From NCBI GenBank assembly GCA_001897515.1, contig MKTA01000015.1:416923-480922 (forward strand): a stretch of DNA of 64,000 nucleotides, in the 5' to 3' direction. Below the pieces are notes generated by a model. That model saw only the letters and a list, made by a program, of their open reading frames with translations, was not told the DNA's origin and ran no database searches. The translations under genes and the position numbers were made by a program. This document shows, in pieces, positions 19,373-28,103 of the stretch; position 1 is the first letter of the stretch; the number at the start of each line of letters is the position of its first letter. Source of the stretch: Bacteroidetes bacterium 41-46. GTDB lineage: Bacteria; Bacteroidota; Bacteroidia; Bacteroidales; UBA932.

Positions 19373-19481
19373 ACTTCTTTCATCCAGACTCTAACTGTCG
19401 GTACCGTAGTTGCAACGGTTCTGCCCTGTTACAGGCTCGCGGACTATACCGCCGGTCGGGGATTACACCCTGCCCTGAAGT
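19373..19481 (-). ncRNA. FMN riboswitch (RFN element)
   Basis: The reverse strand carries the conserved RFN blocks in order: AGGGCAGGGTG, CCCCGACCGGCGGTATAG, TCCGCGAGCC, then ACCGACAGT and GTCTGGATG. The outer stem P1 pairs ACTTC (19477-19481) with GAAGT (19373-19377). The 3' side of P1 ends only four bases before the ATG at 19366-19368, so flavin mononucleotide binding would hide the translation start region; control of translation is more likely than termination, as no U-run hairpin lies between it and the gene. Confidence 0.93.
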
Positions 19482-19493
19482 TTATTTCGGGCG

Positions 19494-19524
19494 CAAAGAT
19501 AATGGAAAAACCAAAAACAGCAAA
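19494..19524 (-). promoter_or_regulatory. Promoter of the FMN riboswitch-TonB receptor transcript
   Basis: On the reverse strand, TTTG (19521-19524), a 19-base spacer and TATCTTTG (19494-19501) match the Bacteroidota -33/-7 consensus exactly. The predicted transcript start (about 19490) lies just before the riboswitch. Confidence 0.75.
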
Positions 19525-19566
19525 AACCCGTATCTGAAAATCACTACCCCGCCGTAACAAAGAATG

Positions 19567-19602
19567 AAAAAAGGGCGACCGTTTCTGGGCACCCTTTTTT
19601 TT
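19567..19602 (-). terminator. Terminator after tsf
   Basis: A-rich and T-rich arms flank GGGCGACC and GGGCACCC, giving an imperfect GC stem closed by an A6/T7 stem with a T-run on the reverse strand. It sits about 55 bases beyond the tsf stop and would end the rplM-rpsI-rpsB-tsf transcript. Confidence 0.65.
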
Positions 19603-19655
19603 GTAAATTATTCCGGGACTATTGTCCGTGGATTCGTGGATTAATTGTAGAAGTA

Positions 19656-20480
19656 TTAGTCGTTCAGTGAGAATCTGTAGAAGCCGGTTACTTTGACTTC
19701 AGGATCTACGGTTTTAAGGTACTGAGCTACTGATATCTTTCCATCCTGTACGAATGTCTGATCTTCCAGTGTGCTCTCTTTGAAGAACTTGTTGAGTTTG
19801 CCCTGAGCAATTTGTTCAACCATGTTCTCCGGTTTGCCCTCTTCACGAATTTGTATTCTGTAGATCTCTAGCTCTTTTTCAATTACCTCTTTAGGGCATG
19901 AATCTCTGTTAACAGAAACAGGGTTCATAGCGGTAATCTGCATTGCTATTTCATCACCTACGTTTTCACTTACAGGCTTTGAGAATCCAACTACAGTTGC
20001 AACTTTGCCGTTTGTGTGGATATAGGTGGCAATATATGGAGCCTCAAGCTTTCCATAGAAAGGAATTGCATGCTTCTCGCCACTCTTTCCTGTCTGTTGT
20101 GTAATTGCCTCCTCAATAGTTTGACCTCCGAATTTCACCTTCATAAGCTCAGCCAAATCTGCAGGCATAGCCTCAAGAGCCGTTGCTGCTATCTGGTTTG
20201 CGAGCTGCTGGAACTCAGCGTTCTTTGCAACGAAGTCTGTTTCACAACCAAGGCAGGTAAGAATTGCTTTGGTTTTGTCTGCGTTTGCAAGAGCTATAAC
20301 CGATCCCTCAGTGGTTTCGCGGTCTGCTCTTTTTGCCGCTACTAGTTTGCCTTTTTCACGAATGATGTCTTTAGCTTTGTCAAAATCACCGTTTGCCTCT
20401 ACAAGAGCACTCTTGCAGTCCATCATTCCAGCTCCGGTCATTTGGCGAAGCTTGGCAACATCTGTTGCTTTGATTTCCAT
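19656..20480 (-). CDS. tsf: Elongation factor Ts
   Basis: 274 residues. EF-Ts exchanges GDP on EF-Tu during translation. The N-terminal UBA-like region and the conserved core TDVAKLRQMTGAGMMDCKSALVEANGDFDKA are present, followed by GCETDFVAKNAEF, AMQITAMNPVSVNRD and the C-terminal QTFVQDGKISVAQYL. It is the last gene of the ribosomal operon, 26 bases after rpsB. Confidence 0.98.
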   Translation of the reverse strand: MEIKATDVAKLRQMTGAGMMDCKSALVEANGDFDKAKDIIREKGKLVAAKRADRETTEGSVIALANADKTKAILTCLGCETDFVAKNAEFQQLANQIAATALEAMPADLAELMKVKFGGQTIEEAITQQTGKSGEKHAIPFYGKLEAPYIATYIHTNGKVATVVGFSKPVSENVGDEIAMQITAMNPVSVNRDSCPKEVIEKELEIYRIQIREEGKPENMVEQIAQGKLNKFFKESTLEDQTFVQDGKISVAQYLKTVDPEVKVTGFYRFSLND

Positions 20481-20506
20481 TTTTATATTAAATAAGGGAG
20501 TTATTA

Positions 20507-21373
20507 CTAATTTTCTGGTTCAGTTTCAACTTTCGTTTCTGCTACAGGGGTAGTCTCAGCTTCAGCCTCAGGAGCTGCTACAACTTCAGTAGCAGGAGAT
20601 GAAGGAGTTACACTTTTGCGTGCGCGTGTTCTCTTAACTTCAGGAGCATCCTTTGATTCAGTTTGAACCTCTTTCTCTTTCTCCATCTTTCTCTCAGAAA
20701 GGCCCTCTGCAACAGCCTGTGAAAGTCTCTCCATAATCAGGGAGATTGACTTTGCAGCATCGTCATTTGCCGGGATCACATAATCAATTGGACCTGGATC
20801 GCAACATGTATCAACCATAGCGATAACCGGTATGTTCAGACGATTTGCCTCCTTCACGGCGTTCATCTCTTTCTGAATATCTACAACAAACAGCGCAGAC
20901 GGAAGTCTGTTCAGATCTGCTATAGAACCCAGGTTCTTCTCAAGTTTTGCTCTCTGACGTGTTACCTGAAGTTTCTCGCGCTTTGCAAGAGTTTCAAAAG
21001 TACCGTCAGTCATCATTTTGTCAATTGTGTTCATCTTCTTGACTGCCTTGCGGATAGTCGGGAAGTTTGTTAGCATTCCACCTGGCCAGCGCTCTGTCAC
21101 ATAAGGCATGTTAACGCCTTTTGCATACTCGGCAACTATGTCCTTAGCCTGCTTTTTTGTAGCCACAAATAAAATCTTGCGTCCGGCACGAGCCAGTTGC
21201 TTCATTACATTGGCGGCCTCATCTATCTTGATAACGGTCTTGTGCAGATCAATGATGTGTATCCCATTCTTCTCCATGAAGATATAGGGGGCCATCTTAG
21301 GATTCCATTTTCTCTTAAGGTGACCGAAGTGTACACCTGCATCAAGTAGTTCTTGGAAATTTGTTCTAGGCAT
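20507..21373 (-). CDS. rpsB: 30S ribosomal protein S2
   Basis: 288 residues. The N-terminus FQELLDAGVHFGHLKRKWNPKMAPYIF, the LFVATKKQAKDIV block and the VDTCCDPGPIDYVIPANDDAAKSI block are classic S2. A charged, Glu/Ala/Pro/Thr-rich tail of about 60 residues (MEKEKEVQTESKD onward) follows, as in many Bacteroidota S2 proteins. I use the ATG at 21373 (MPRTNFQ); the frame is open further upstream but the extension is not S2-like. A 174-base space separates it from rpsI, with no gene seen in it. Confidence 0.97.
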   Translation of the reverse strand: MPRTNFQELLDAGVHFGHLKRKWNPKMAPYIFMEKNGIHIIDLHKTVIKIDEAANVMKQLARAGRKILFVATKKQAKDIVAEYAKGVNMPYVTERWPGGMLTNFPTIRKAVKKMNTIDKMMTDGTFETLAKREKLQVTRQRAKLEKNLGSIADLNRLPSALFVVDIQKEMNAVKEANRLNIPVIAMVDTCCDPGPIDYVIPANDDAAKSISLIMERLSQAVAEGLSERKMEKEKEVQTESKDAPEVKRTRARKSVTPSSPATEVVAAPEAEAETTPVAETKVETEPEN

Positions 21374-21547
21374 TTTTTCTTGTAATAAATGTTTGTTTTT
21401 TCTCTTTTCTTCAATCGGGAGTAGCTTTTTTGAAGATCTCCCGGATTTTCCGCGGATGGACAAATTTCGGTAGCTTAATAGAATAAGATCCTGAAATTTT
21501 TAATCCTCTCCGTGCAAAAAATCAGCTTTTCAATAAATGATAAAATA

Positions 21548-21937
21548 CTATCGTTTGCTGAATTGGAAGCGTCTGCGTGCTCCAGGCTGTCCGGGTTTCT
21601 TTCTCTCAACCTCTCTAGGGTCACGGGTAAGGAAACCATTCTCTTTAAGGGCAGGGCGATAAGCCTCCTCATCAATTTTGCAAAGCGCGCGGGCTATTGC
21701 AAGACGGAGGGCCTCGGCCTGACCCTTAACTCCACCACCATCAAGATTGACTTTAATGTCAAACTGAGACTGGGTGTTAGTCAGGACAAGCGGCTGCATA
21801 ACAATGTACTGAAGAGACTCGTCAACAAAATATTGCTCAAGAGGTCTCTCGTTGATTGTGATGTTGCCTTTACCAGGATTAACATAAACGCGAGCAACTG
21901 CTGATTTTCGTCTTCCAAGGGCGTTAATTAATTCCAT
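21548..21937 (-). CDS. rpsI: 30S ribosomal protein S9
   Basis: 129 residues. The N-terminus INALGRRKSAVARVYVNPGKG, the central VNLDGGGVKGQAEALRLAIARAL and the C-terminal REVERKKPGQPGARRRFQFSKR with its basic tail reaching the P site are all present. It lies six bases after rplM, the usual L13-S9 pairing. Confidence 0.98.
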   Translation of the reverse strand: MELINALGRRKSAVARVYVNPGKGNITINERPLEQYFVDESLQYIVMQPLVLTNTQSQFDIKVNLDGGGVKGQAEALRLAIARALCKIDEEAYRPALKENGFLTRDPREVERKKPGQPGARRRFQFSKR

Positions 21938-21943
21938 GCTCGT

Positions 21944-22396
21944 TTAAATTTCGTTTAATTTGATTTGTTTTGGTTGCTGAGCCTGGTGAGGATGTTCCGG
22001 ACCTTCGTAAACGAAAAGGTTGCGGAAAAGTTGCGCTCCCAGACGATTTTTTGGCAGCATGCCTTTCACGGCGTGCTCAACTACTGCCAGCGGCTTACGA
22101 TCCAGCAACTCCTTTGGAGTGGCAAATCTCTGTCCGCCGGGATACCCGGTGTGACGAACGTACACCTTGTCAGTCAACTTTTTGCCAGTCAGGCGGACCT
22201 TAGAAGCGTTTACAATGATAACATTGTCACCGCAGTCCACATGTGGCGTGTAGTTGGCTTTGTTCTTGCCGCGAAGGATTAAGGCAACCCTTGAAGCAAG
22301 TCTTCCTAATACCAGGTCGGTTGCATCAATCACTACCCAGTTCTTTGTAACTGTAGCTTGATTTGCCGACACGGTCTTGTAGCTCAATGTGTCCAC
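21944..22396 (-). CDS. rplM: 50S ribosomal protein L13
   Basis: 150 residues with WVVIDATDLVLGRLASRVALILRGKNKANYTPHVDCGDNVIIVNA and HAVKGMLPKNRLGAQLFRNLFVYEGPEHPHQAQQP, characteristic of L13. It is the first gene of the rplM-rpsI-rpsB-tsf operon and is preceded by a complete promoter and a GC stem-loop at the 5' end of the predicted transcript. Confidence 0.98.
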   Translation of the reverse strand: MDTLSYKTVSANQATVTKNWVVIDATDLVLGRLASRVALILRGKNKANYTPHVDCGDNVIIVNASKVRLTGKKLTDKVYVRHTGYPGGQRFATPKELLDRKPLAVVEHAVKGMLPKNRLGAQLFRNLFVYEGPEHPHQAQQPKQIKLNEI

Positions 22397-22438
22397 TTTG
22401 TTGATTTTTAGGTTAATATATTAATTTATGTTGCGATT

Positions 22439-22455
22439 CCCCCATATATAGGGGG
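22439..22455 (-). other. Stem-loop at the 5' end of the ribosomal-protein transcript
   Basis: Five C, the seven bases ATATATA and five G form a short GC-only stem. On the reverse strand it begins right where transcription from the promoter at 22459-22489 should start, so the mRNA would carry a 5'-terminal hairpin about 40 bases before the rplM ATG. There is no T-run, so it is not a terminator. Confidence 0.5.
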
Positions 22456-22458
22456 GTG

Positions 22459-22489
22459 CAAAGTTATAACTATTTTTTAAAGTGACAAA
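22459..22489 (-). promoter_or_regulatory. Promoter of the rplM-rpsI-rpsB-tsf operon
   Basis: On the reverse strand TTTG (22486-22489), a 19-base spacer and TAACTTTG (22459-22466) match the Bacteroidota primary-sigma consensus. It is divergent to, and nearly touches, the -7 element of the dus gene. Confidence 0.8.
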
Positions 22490-22496
22490 ATACCTA

Positions 22497-22504
22497 TATT
22501 TTTG
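22497..22504 (+). promoter_or_regulatory. -7 promoter element of the dus-lpxK pair
   Basis: TATTTTTG matches TAnnTTTG and ends only four bases before the ATG at 22509. Transcription would start at or next to the start codon, implying an almost leaderless mRNA. No TTTG at the usual distance was found. Confidence 0.5.
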
Positions 22505-22508
22505 CGCT

Positions 22509-23507
22509 ATGAATATTGGAGACATTGAGCTGGGAGAGAGGCCTCTCTTCCTCGCCCCAATGGAGGACGTGACAGACGCCTCCTTCAGATACATCTGTAA
22601 AGAATTTGGGGCAGACGTTATGTACACCGAGTTCGTCTCTTCCGACGGACTCATCAGAGATGCCAGAAAATCGCTGGAGAAGCTGAAAACATTTCCATAC
22701 GAGAGACCAATTGGAATCCAGATATACGGACATATACCAGAGGCGATGGTTGCGGCAGCACAAATGGCAGAGGAGGCTTCACCATCTTTTATAGACATAA
22801 ATTTCGGTTGCCCCGTCAATAAAATTGCCAACAGAGGTGCCGGTTCCGGAATGATGAGATACCCTGAGAAGATGCTTGATATCACTAAAAGAGTTGTGGA
22901 TGCCGTTAAACTACCTGTTACTGTAAAGACAAGACTTGGATGGGACGACAATTCCAAAATTATTGTTGAACTTGCCGAGAAGCTTCAGGATACAGGGATT
23001 AAGGCATTGACAGTTCACGGGAGAACAAGGGCTCAACTCTACAAAGGGGAGGCAGACTGGACACTTATTGGAGAGATAAAGAGAAATCCCAGGATGACAA
23101 TTCCGATAATAGGCAATGGAGATATTACTTCAGATGTTCAGGCAAAGGAGGCGTTTGACAGATATGGCGTGGACGGAGTGATGATTGGAAGAGCTACTTA
23201 CGGCAGACCCTGGATATTCAGAGAGGTGCGCCACTATCTGGAGACGGGAGAGCACATGGAACCGCTTACCATTGACGAAAAGGTTGATCTCGCAAAGAGA
23301 CACCTGCTGAAATCAGTTGAGGTGAAGGGAGAGAGAACAGGGGTTTTGGAGATGAGAAGACACCTCTCGGCCTATTTTAAGTCCCTTCCGGATTTCAAGG
23401 CAATCAGAATGAAGCTTGTTACGGAGGATAACTATTTAGAACTGCTAACCATACTGGATTACATTAAAGCAAGATACACATCAGATGAAAACAGGGACAA
23501 CAGATAA
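22509..23507 (+). CDS. tRNA-dihydrouridine synthase (DusB-like)
   Basis: About 332 residues. An FMN-dependent TIM-barrel enzyme reducing uridine in the tRNA D-loop. Motifs are FLAPMEDVTDASFRYICKEFGADVMYTEFVSSDGL, the catalytic-Cys stretch DINFGCPVNKIANRGAGSGMM, TVHGRTRAQLYKGEADW and GNGDITSDVQAKEAFDRYGVDGVMIGRATYGRPWIF. I start it at 22509 (MNIGDIELGERPLFLAPM); the nine extra upstream residues lie on the promoter. The 3' end overlaps lpxK by 23 bases. DusB is the closest common family; the exact Dus class is not certain. Confidence 0.94.
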   Translation: MNIGDIELGERPLFLAPMEDVTDASFRYICKEFGADVMYTEFVSSDGLIRDARKSLEKLKTFPYERPIGIQIYGHIPEAMVAAAQMAEEASPSFIDINFGCPVNKIANRGAGSGMMRYPEKMLDITKRVVDAVKLPVTVKTRLGWDDNSKIIVELAEKLQDTGIKALTVHGRTRAQLYKGEADWTLIGEIKRNPRMTIPIIGNGDITSDVQAKEAFDRYGVDGVMIGRATYGRPWIFREVRHYLETGEHMEPLTIDEKVDLAKRHLLKSVEVKGERTGVLEMRRHLSAYFKSLPDFKAIRMKLVTEDNYLELLTILDYIKARYTSDENRDNR

Positions 23508-24489
23508 AATTCTTCTATTTCCATACTATCTGGCACTGAAAATAAGACATTTTCTATACGATAACTCCATTTTAAAATCAAAAGAGTACCCTATACCAAT
23601 AATATGCGTTGGCAACATCTCAGCAGGAGGCACCGGTAAGACCCCTTATGTTGAGTATCTTGTAAAAATTTATTCTCAGAAAGAGAGAGTTGCAGTGCTT
23701 TCAAGAGGTTACGGACGCAAAACCAGAGGATGGCGAGAGGTCTCTGTCACCGACACCCCCTTCCAGTCCGGAGATGAGCCTTTACAGATAAAGAGGAAGT
23801 ATCCCGATGTCATTGTATGTGTTGACGGGAACAGACGGAGAGGAATAGAGCATCTGCTCACCTTGTCTGAGGAGCGCAGGCCTACTCTGATTATACTTGA
23901 TGATGCATTTCAGCACAGAAGAGTTAAACCATCCAGAAATATAGTTTTGATTGACTCAAGCAGACCTATGGATGAAGACCACCTTATACCTCTTGGCAGG
24001 CTGAGGGACTTGCCAGAGCAAATTAAAAGAGCAGATGAGGTAGTTATTACCAAGTGTCCTCCTGAGATGGATGCTGCAGATATGTTTCTTTGGGAGCAGA
24101 GATTAAACCTTCCCTACGGTATAAAAATAAGTTTTACAACTTTAAAGTACGCAGAGGCCCTCCCTGTATTTCCGGAGGCCGATAAAAGGTACATTTACTC
24201 AAAATATGCAATTCTTCTTACAGGGATTGCAAATCCAAATCATCTCAGATATCATCTGCTTAGCTACTATAAAATCAACTCAGTTCTTGAATTCAGAGAC
24301 CATCACAACTTCAGCGAAAGAGATGCCGGAAAAATTGCAAGATGGGCGTCAAAGGAGAAAAAATCACTAATTATAACGACTGAAAAGGATGCTCAAAGGC
24401 TCTTCCATCTAACCACCCTGTCTCAGGAGGTAAAGGCAAGACTCTTCTATCTGCCGGTAGAGACACTCCCCCTGAACAGAGAGAGGTAA
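23485..24489 (+). CDS. lpxK: Tetraacyldisaccharide 4'-kinase
   Basis: 334 residues. LpxK phosphorylates the 4' position of the lipid A disaccharide at the inner-membrane surface. Seen are the P-loop VGNISAGGTGKTPYVEYLV, LSRGYGRKTRGWREV, GDEPLQIKRKYPDVIVCVDGNRRRGIEHL, IILDDAFQHRRVKPSRNIVLID and the C-terminal TGIANPNHLRYHL and ITTEKDAQRL. It overlaps the dus gene by 23 bases. It shows that the organism makes lipid A. Confidence 0.95.
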   Translation: MKTGTTDKILLFPYYLALKIRHFLYDNSILKSKEYPIPIICVGNISAGGTGKTPYVEYLVKIYSQKERVAVLSRGYGRKTRGWREVSVTDTPFQSGDEPLQIKRKYPDVIVCVDGNRRRGIEHLLTLSEERRPTLIILDDAFQHRRVKPSRNIVLIDSSRPMDEDHLIPLGRLRDLPEQIKRADEVVITKCPPEMDAADMFLWEQRLNLPYGIKISFTTLKYAEALPVFPEADKRYIYSKYAILLTGIANPNHLRYHLLSYYKINSVLEFRDHHNFSERDAGKIARWASKEKKSLIITTEKDAQRLFHLTTLSQEVKARLFYLPVETLPLNRER

Positions 24490-24598
24490 CAGATTATAAT
24501 CTATAACCTGCGCTTAAAATATAATAATTTTTTATTACCAATCATAATATAAATTGGTTTTTTAATACAGAATCAGTGCTTGTTAAAGAAAAAATTCA

Positions 24599-24606
24599 TA
24601 CTTTTG
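24599..24606 (+). promoter_or_regulatory. -7 promoter element for the first SusC/SusD pair
   Basis: TACTTTTG matches TAnnTTTG about 70 bases upstream of the SusC ATG. A TTG lies at 24580-24582, giving a 16-base spacer, shorter than usual. The rest of the 188-base intergenic space is AT-rich and shows nothing else clear. Confidence 0.45.
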
Positions 24607-24677
24607 CCAGTGCGCTTTTGCAAATATTGCAAATGATATAAACCACTAAAAATTATTAACCTAAAATTCTTAAACTC

Positions 24678-27600
24678 ATGCATGTTTCAAAGAATGGAAA
24701 CCGTATTGCTTTAAAAGTGATCTCGGTTTTTGCCCTTCTGCTTTTTGCAGGTTCTATGTGGGCTCAGAACATCAAGGTTACCGGTAAAGTTACCGACACA
24801 AAGGGAGAGCCGCTGGTAGGCGTAGGAGTGCTGATTAAAGGCACACGCACCGGTATCTCAACCTCTTTGGACGGAACTTATGAAATCAATGCACAGCCCA
24901 GAGCAGTGCTTGTTTTCACTTCATTGGGCATGAAAACCATTGAGGTTCCGGTTAACAACAGAACCCAAATTAACGTAACTATGGAAGACGATGCTCTTCT
25001 TCTTGAAGACCTTGTAGTAGTGGGTTACGGTACGCAACGCAAAGAGAACCTTACAGGTTCAGTTGCAACTGTTGACACTAAGGTTCTTGAAGCAAGGCCT
25101 ATAGCAGACGTTGGACGCGGACTTCAGGGTTCAACTCCGGGTCTGAATGTTGTTATCCCAAGTGGTGAGGTTGGTTCGGATCCTATCCTTAAGATTCGCG
25201 GTCAGCTTGGATCGCTTCAGGGAGGCTCTTCACCTCTAATCCTTATGGATAACGTTGAAATTCCATCAATTCAGCTTATTAATCCTGACGACATTGAGTC
25301 TATCTCAATCCTTAAGGACGCAGCCTCTGCCTCTATTTACGGAGCGAAAGCCGCATTCGGCGTAATTCTAATCTCAACCAAAAAGGGAGCAAAAACTGAA
25401 AGTGTAAATGTTACTTACTCAGGTAATATCTCCTTCCAGAACATCTCCAAGAAGATTGAAATGGGAGGGGTTGACGCAATGGAGTACACAATGCACGCAT
25501 TTGAGAGAGTTGGAGCTACAAGAGCCGGAGCATTCTGGATGGTTACGAGAGAGGGCTGGGAGAAGGCCGTTGAGTGGCAAAATAAATGGGGTAATATTGT
25601 TGGTCCTAATGATCCAATGCTTTACGGACGTGACTGGTATGTAAATGCCGACGGTTTAAAAGTTGGATTGAGAACCTACGATGCATACGACTATATGATT
25701 AAGGAGTGGACCCCTACTCAGACACACAATCTCTCTCTTAATGGTAAGAGCGGTACAACAGATTATAATCTGAGCTTTGGTTACCTGGATCAATCAGGTA
25801 TGATTAAGCCATCAAAGGTTGACGATTTCCAGAGATACAACGGAGCTGTAAGAGTTGGGACTGATGTTAACAAATGGCTTAGAGTTTACGGAGGAGCAAT
25901 GTACTCAAAACGTCTGAAGAGATATGGCTATGCAACAAGCTCCACAACAGCAGACCCTTGGCTCTACCTGTACCGTTGGGGACCAACCTATCCTATGACC
26001 ACAGAGGATGGCGACCCGCTTAGGGGGCCGGCCTTTGAACTTGAGGCTGCAAATACAGCTTCACAGGAGACAAACTACACCAGCCTGAACGGAGGTGTGA
26101 CAATTACCCCTCTCAAGAACTGGAAAATCAATTTTGACTATACCCACGCAAATCAGGAGTATATAAACCTTAGACCCGGAACGAGATTTACCGCAAGGAA
26201 TACCTGGGGAGCTCCACTTCCAAAACTAAATGAGAATGGTGAGAGAATATATGTGAACGATTCGGGTGAGGTTGTAAACTCATCTTCTGTTGGTGCTATG
26301 CCTGCTTATAAGCTTGATATGCTTACCTATACAGCAACCGGTTCAAATCCTGACCATATCTATCGTTACTCAGGCAATACTAAATGGAATACTGTTACAC
26401 TTAACACAACTTATGACTGGAATCTTAACGAAGATAACAGATTCAAGTTTATGCTAGGTATAAACAGCGTTGGTGTGAACAGTGCATACAACTGGTCTCA
26501 GACAACACAGCTGATTGATATAAACAATCCGCAGTTTGACCTTGCAACAGGAACTCAAACTACAAGTGGTGGTGCATCATGGGAGTCTCAGTTTGGAGTA
26601 TTCGGAAGGGTTAACTACAACTTCAGAGACAAATACCTCTTTGAGGCTAACCTTAGATATGACGGTACTTCTAAATTCCCTGACCACCTGAAGTGGAGAT
26701 GGTTCCCATCATTCTCAGCAGGATGGAGACTAACTGAAGAGCCATGGATGGAATTCTCTAAGCCATATCTATCTTCGTTTAAGTTTAGAGGTTCTTGGGG
26801 AACAATCGGTGACCAAACCGTACCTAACAACATGTATATTCCAACCATGAGCGGTTCTATGAGTTCATTTATTATCGGAACTTCTAGACTATACCAGTTT
26901 AGCACACCAGCGGCTGTTGCAGCAAACATCACATGGCAGGATATTACTACCCTTGACCTGGGTTTTGACGCAAGACTGTTCAATAGTGATTTTGGAATCA
27001 CATTTGACTGGTTCAGAAGAGACACCGAGAATATGATTGTTCCTCAGGAGGGTCTTCCTGCAACTTACGGAACAACTGCTCCTAGAGGCAACTTTGGTTC
27101 GTTGAGGACAAACGGTTACGAGATTCAACTTGACTATAACCATAGATTCAGCAACGGTCTTGGTATTAATTTGGTTGCTACATTCGCCGATGCTATAACC
27201 AAGATTACAAAATACGGAACAACTAACAGCATTAACGACTGGTATGTTGGAAAGACCTATGGTGAAATCTGGGGTTATAAAGTTGACAGACTATATCAAA
27301 AAGAGGATTTTGAATATGATGCAAACGGCAACTTTATACTTATAACATCTCCTGACGGATATGCTAACGTACATAAACTTGCAGGTGCTAACCCTGTTTA
27401 TCAGGGAAGACTTCAGGGCGGAAACTTCAGATTCGGCCCTGGTGACGTTAAATTCAAAGACCTTAACGGAGACGGTGTAATCAGCCCGGGTAACAGTCTT
27501 ATAAGAGACCTGAACGGCAACCCTGACCACGGTGACCTTACAATTATAGGTAACTCAACCCCTAGATATGAGTACAGCTTCCGTGCAGGACTTGATTTCA

Positions 27601-28094
27601 AAGGAGTTGACTTCTCAGTATTTATGCAGGGTGTTGGAAAGAGAGACATCTGGGGTAACGGATTCCTTGCGATACCTGGTTTTAACTCAGCCGACGGAGC
27701 AATGCCACAGGCAATTGCTGGTAACTTCTGGAGAGAGGACAGAGTAGATGCATTCTACCCAAGACCATATAACCTTGCTGGTTCAAACACTGGCTATAAT
27801 ATGCAGGTTTCAGACAGATATCTGTTGAATATGGCATATTTGAGAATCAAGAATATTACACTGGGTTATACTCTTCCTGAAAGGCTAATGAGCAAAGTAA
27901 AAATTAAGAAACTAAGAGTATATGCTGCCTTGGAGAACTTCTTTACATTTGACCACTTAGGCGATCTTCCTATAGATCCTGAGGAGGTTAGTGGATACTC
28001 TATGTGGAACACAACTAATTACAACTTGGGCCGTACCGGTGTGGGCGTTCCTACATTCAAGAGTGCTTCGGTTGGTATACAGGTTAACTTCTAA
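24678..28094 (+). CDS. SusC/RagA-family TonB-linked outer-membrane protein (pair 1)
   Basis: 1138 residues. A signal peptide (to SMWAQ, about residue 30) is followed by a carboxypeptidase-regulatory-like domain (GKVTDTKGEPLVGVGVLIKGT, about 35-110), a TonB box region (LEDLVVVGYGTQRKENLTGSV), a plug (RGLQGSTPGLNV, KIRGQLGSLQGGSSPLILMDNVEI, NPDDIESISILKDAASASIYGAKAAFGVILISTKKG) and a large 22-strand-type barrel ending in VGIQVNF. Together with the SusD lipoprotein it forms a lidded outer-membrane importer for oligomers. The ligand is unknown; no glycan-degrading enzyme is adjacent, and the nearby enzymes are peptidases. Confidence 0.96.
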   Translation: MHVSKNGNRIALKVISVFALLLFAGSMWAQNIKVTGKVTDTKGEPLVGVGVLIKGTRTGISTSLDGTYEINAQPRAVLVFTSLGMKTIEVPVNNRTQINVTMEDDALLLEDLVVVGYGTQRKENLTGSVATVDTKVLEARPIADVGRGLQGSTPGLNVVIPSGEVGSDPILKIRGQLGSLQGGSSPLILMDNVEIPSIQLINPDDIESISILKDAASASIYGAKAAFGVILISTKKGAKTESVNVTYSGNISFQNISKKIEMGGVDAMEYTMHAFERVGATRAGAFWMVTREGWEKAVEWQNKWGNIVGPNDPMLYGRDWYVNADGLKVGLRTYDAYDYMIKEWTPTQTHNLSLNGKSGTTDYNLSFGYLDQSGMIKPSKVDDFQRYNGAVRVGTDVNKWLRVYGGAMYSKRLKRYGYATSSTTADPWLYLYRWGPTYPMTTEDGDPLRGPAFELEAANTASQETNYTSLNGGVTITPLKNWKINFDYTHANQEYINLRPGTRFTARNTWGAPLPKLNENGERIYVNDSGEVVNSSSVGAMPAYKLDMLTYTATGSNPDHIYRYSGNTKWNTVTLNTTYDWNLNEDNRFKFMLGINSVGVNSAYNWSQTTQLIDINNPQFDLATGTQTTSGGASWESQFGVFGRVNYNFRDKYLFEANLRYDGTSKFPDHLKWRWFPSFSAGWRLTEEPWMEFSKPYLSSFKFRGSWGTIGDQTVPNNMYIPTMSGSMSSFIIGTSRLYQFSTPAAVAANITWQDITTLDLGFDARLFNSDFGITFDWFRRDTENMIVPQEGLPATYGTTAPRGNFGSLRTNGYEIQLDYNHRFSNGLGINLVATFADAITKITKYGTTNSINDWYVGKTYGEIWGYKVDRLYQKEDFEYDANGNFILITSPDGYANVHKLAGANPVYQGRLQGGNFRFGPGDVKFKDLNGDGVISPGNSLIRDLNGNPDHGDLTIIGNSTPRYEYSFRAGLDFKGVDFSVFMQGVGKRDIWGNGFLAIPGFNSADGAMPQAIAGNFWREDRVDAFYPRPYNLAGSNTGYNMQVSDRYLLNMAYLRIKNITLGYTLPERLMSKVKIKKLRVYAALENFFTFDHLGDLPIDPEEVSGYSMWNTTNYNLGRTGVGVPTFKSASVGIQVNF

Positions 28095-28103
28095 AAGCTT
28101 TAC

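Noticed and set aside
22439..22455. C5/G5 stem-loop as a terminator between rplM and dus
   Set aside because: There is no T-run on either side and both genes are transcribed away from it.
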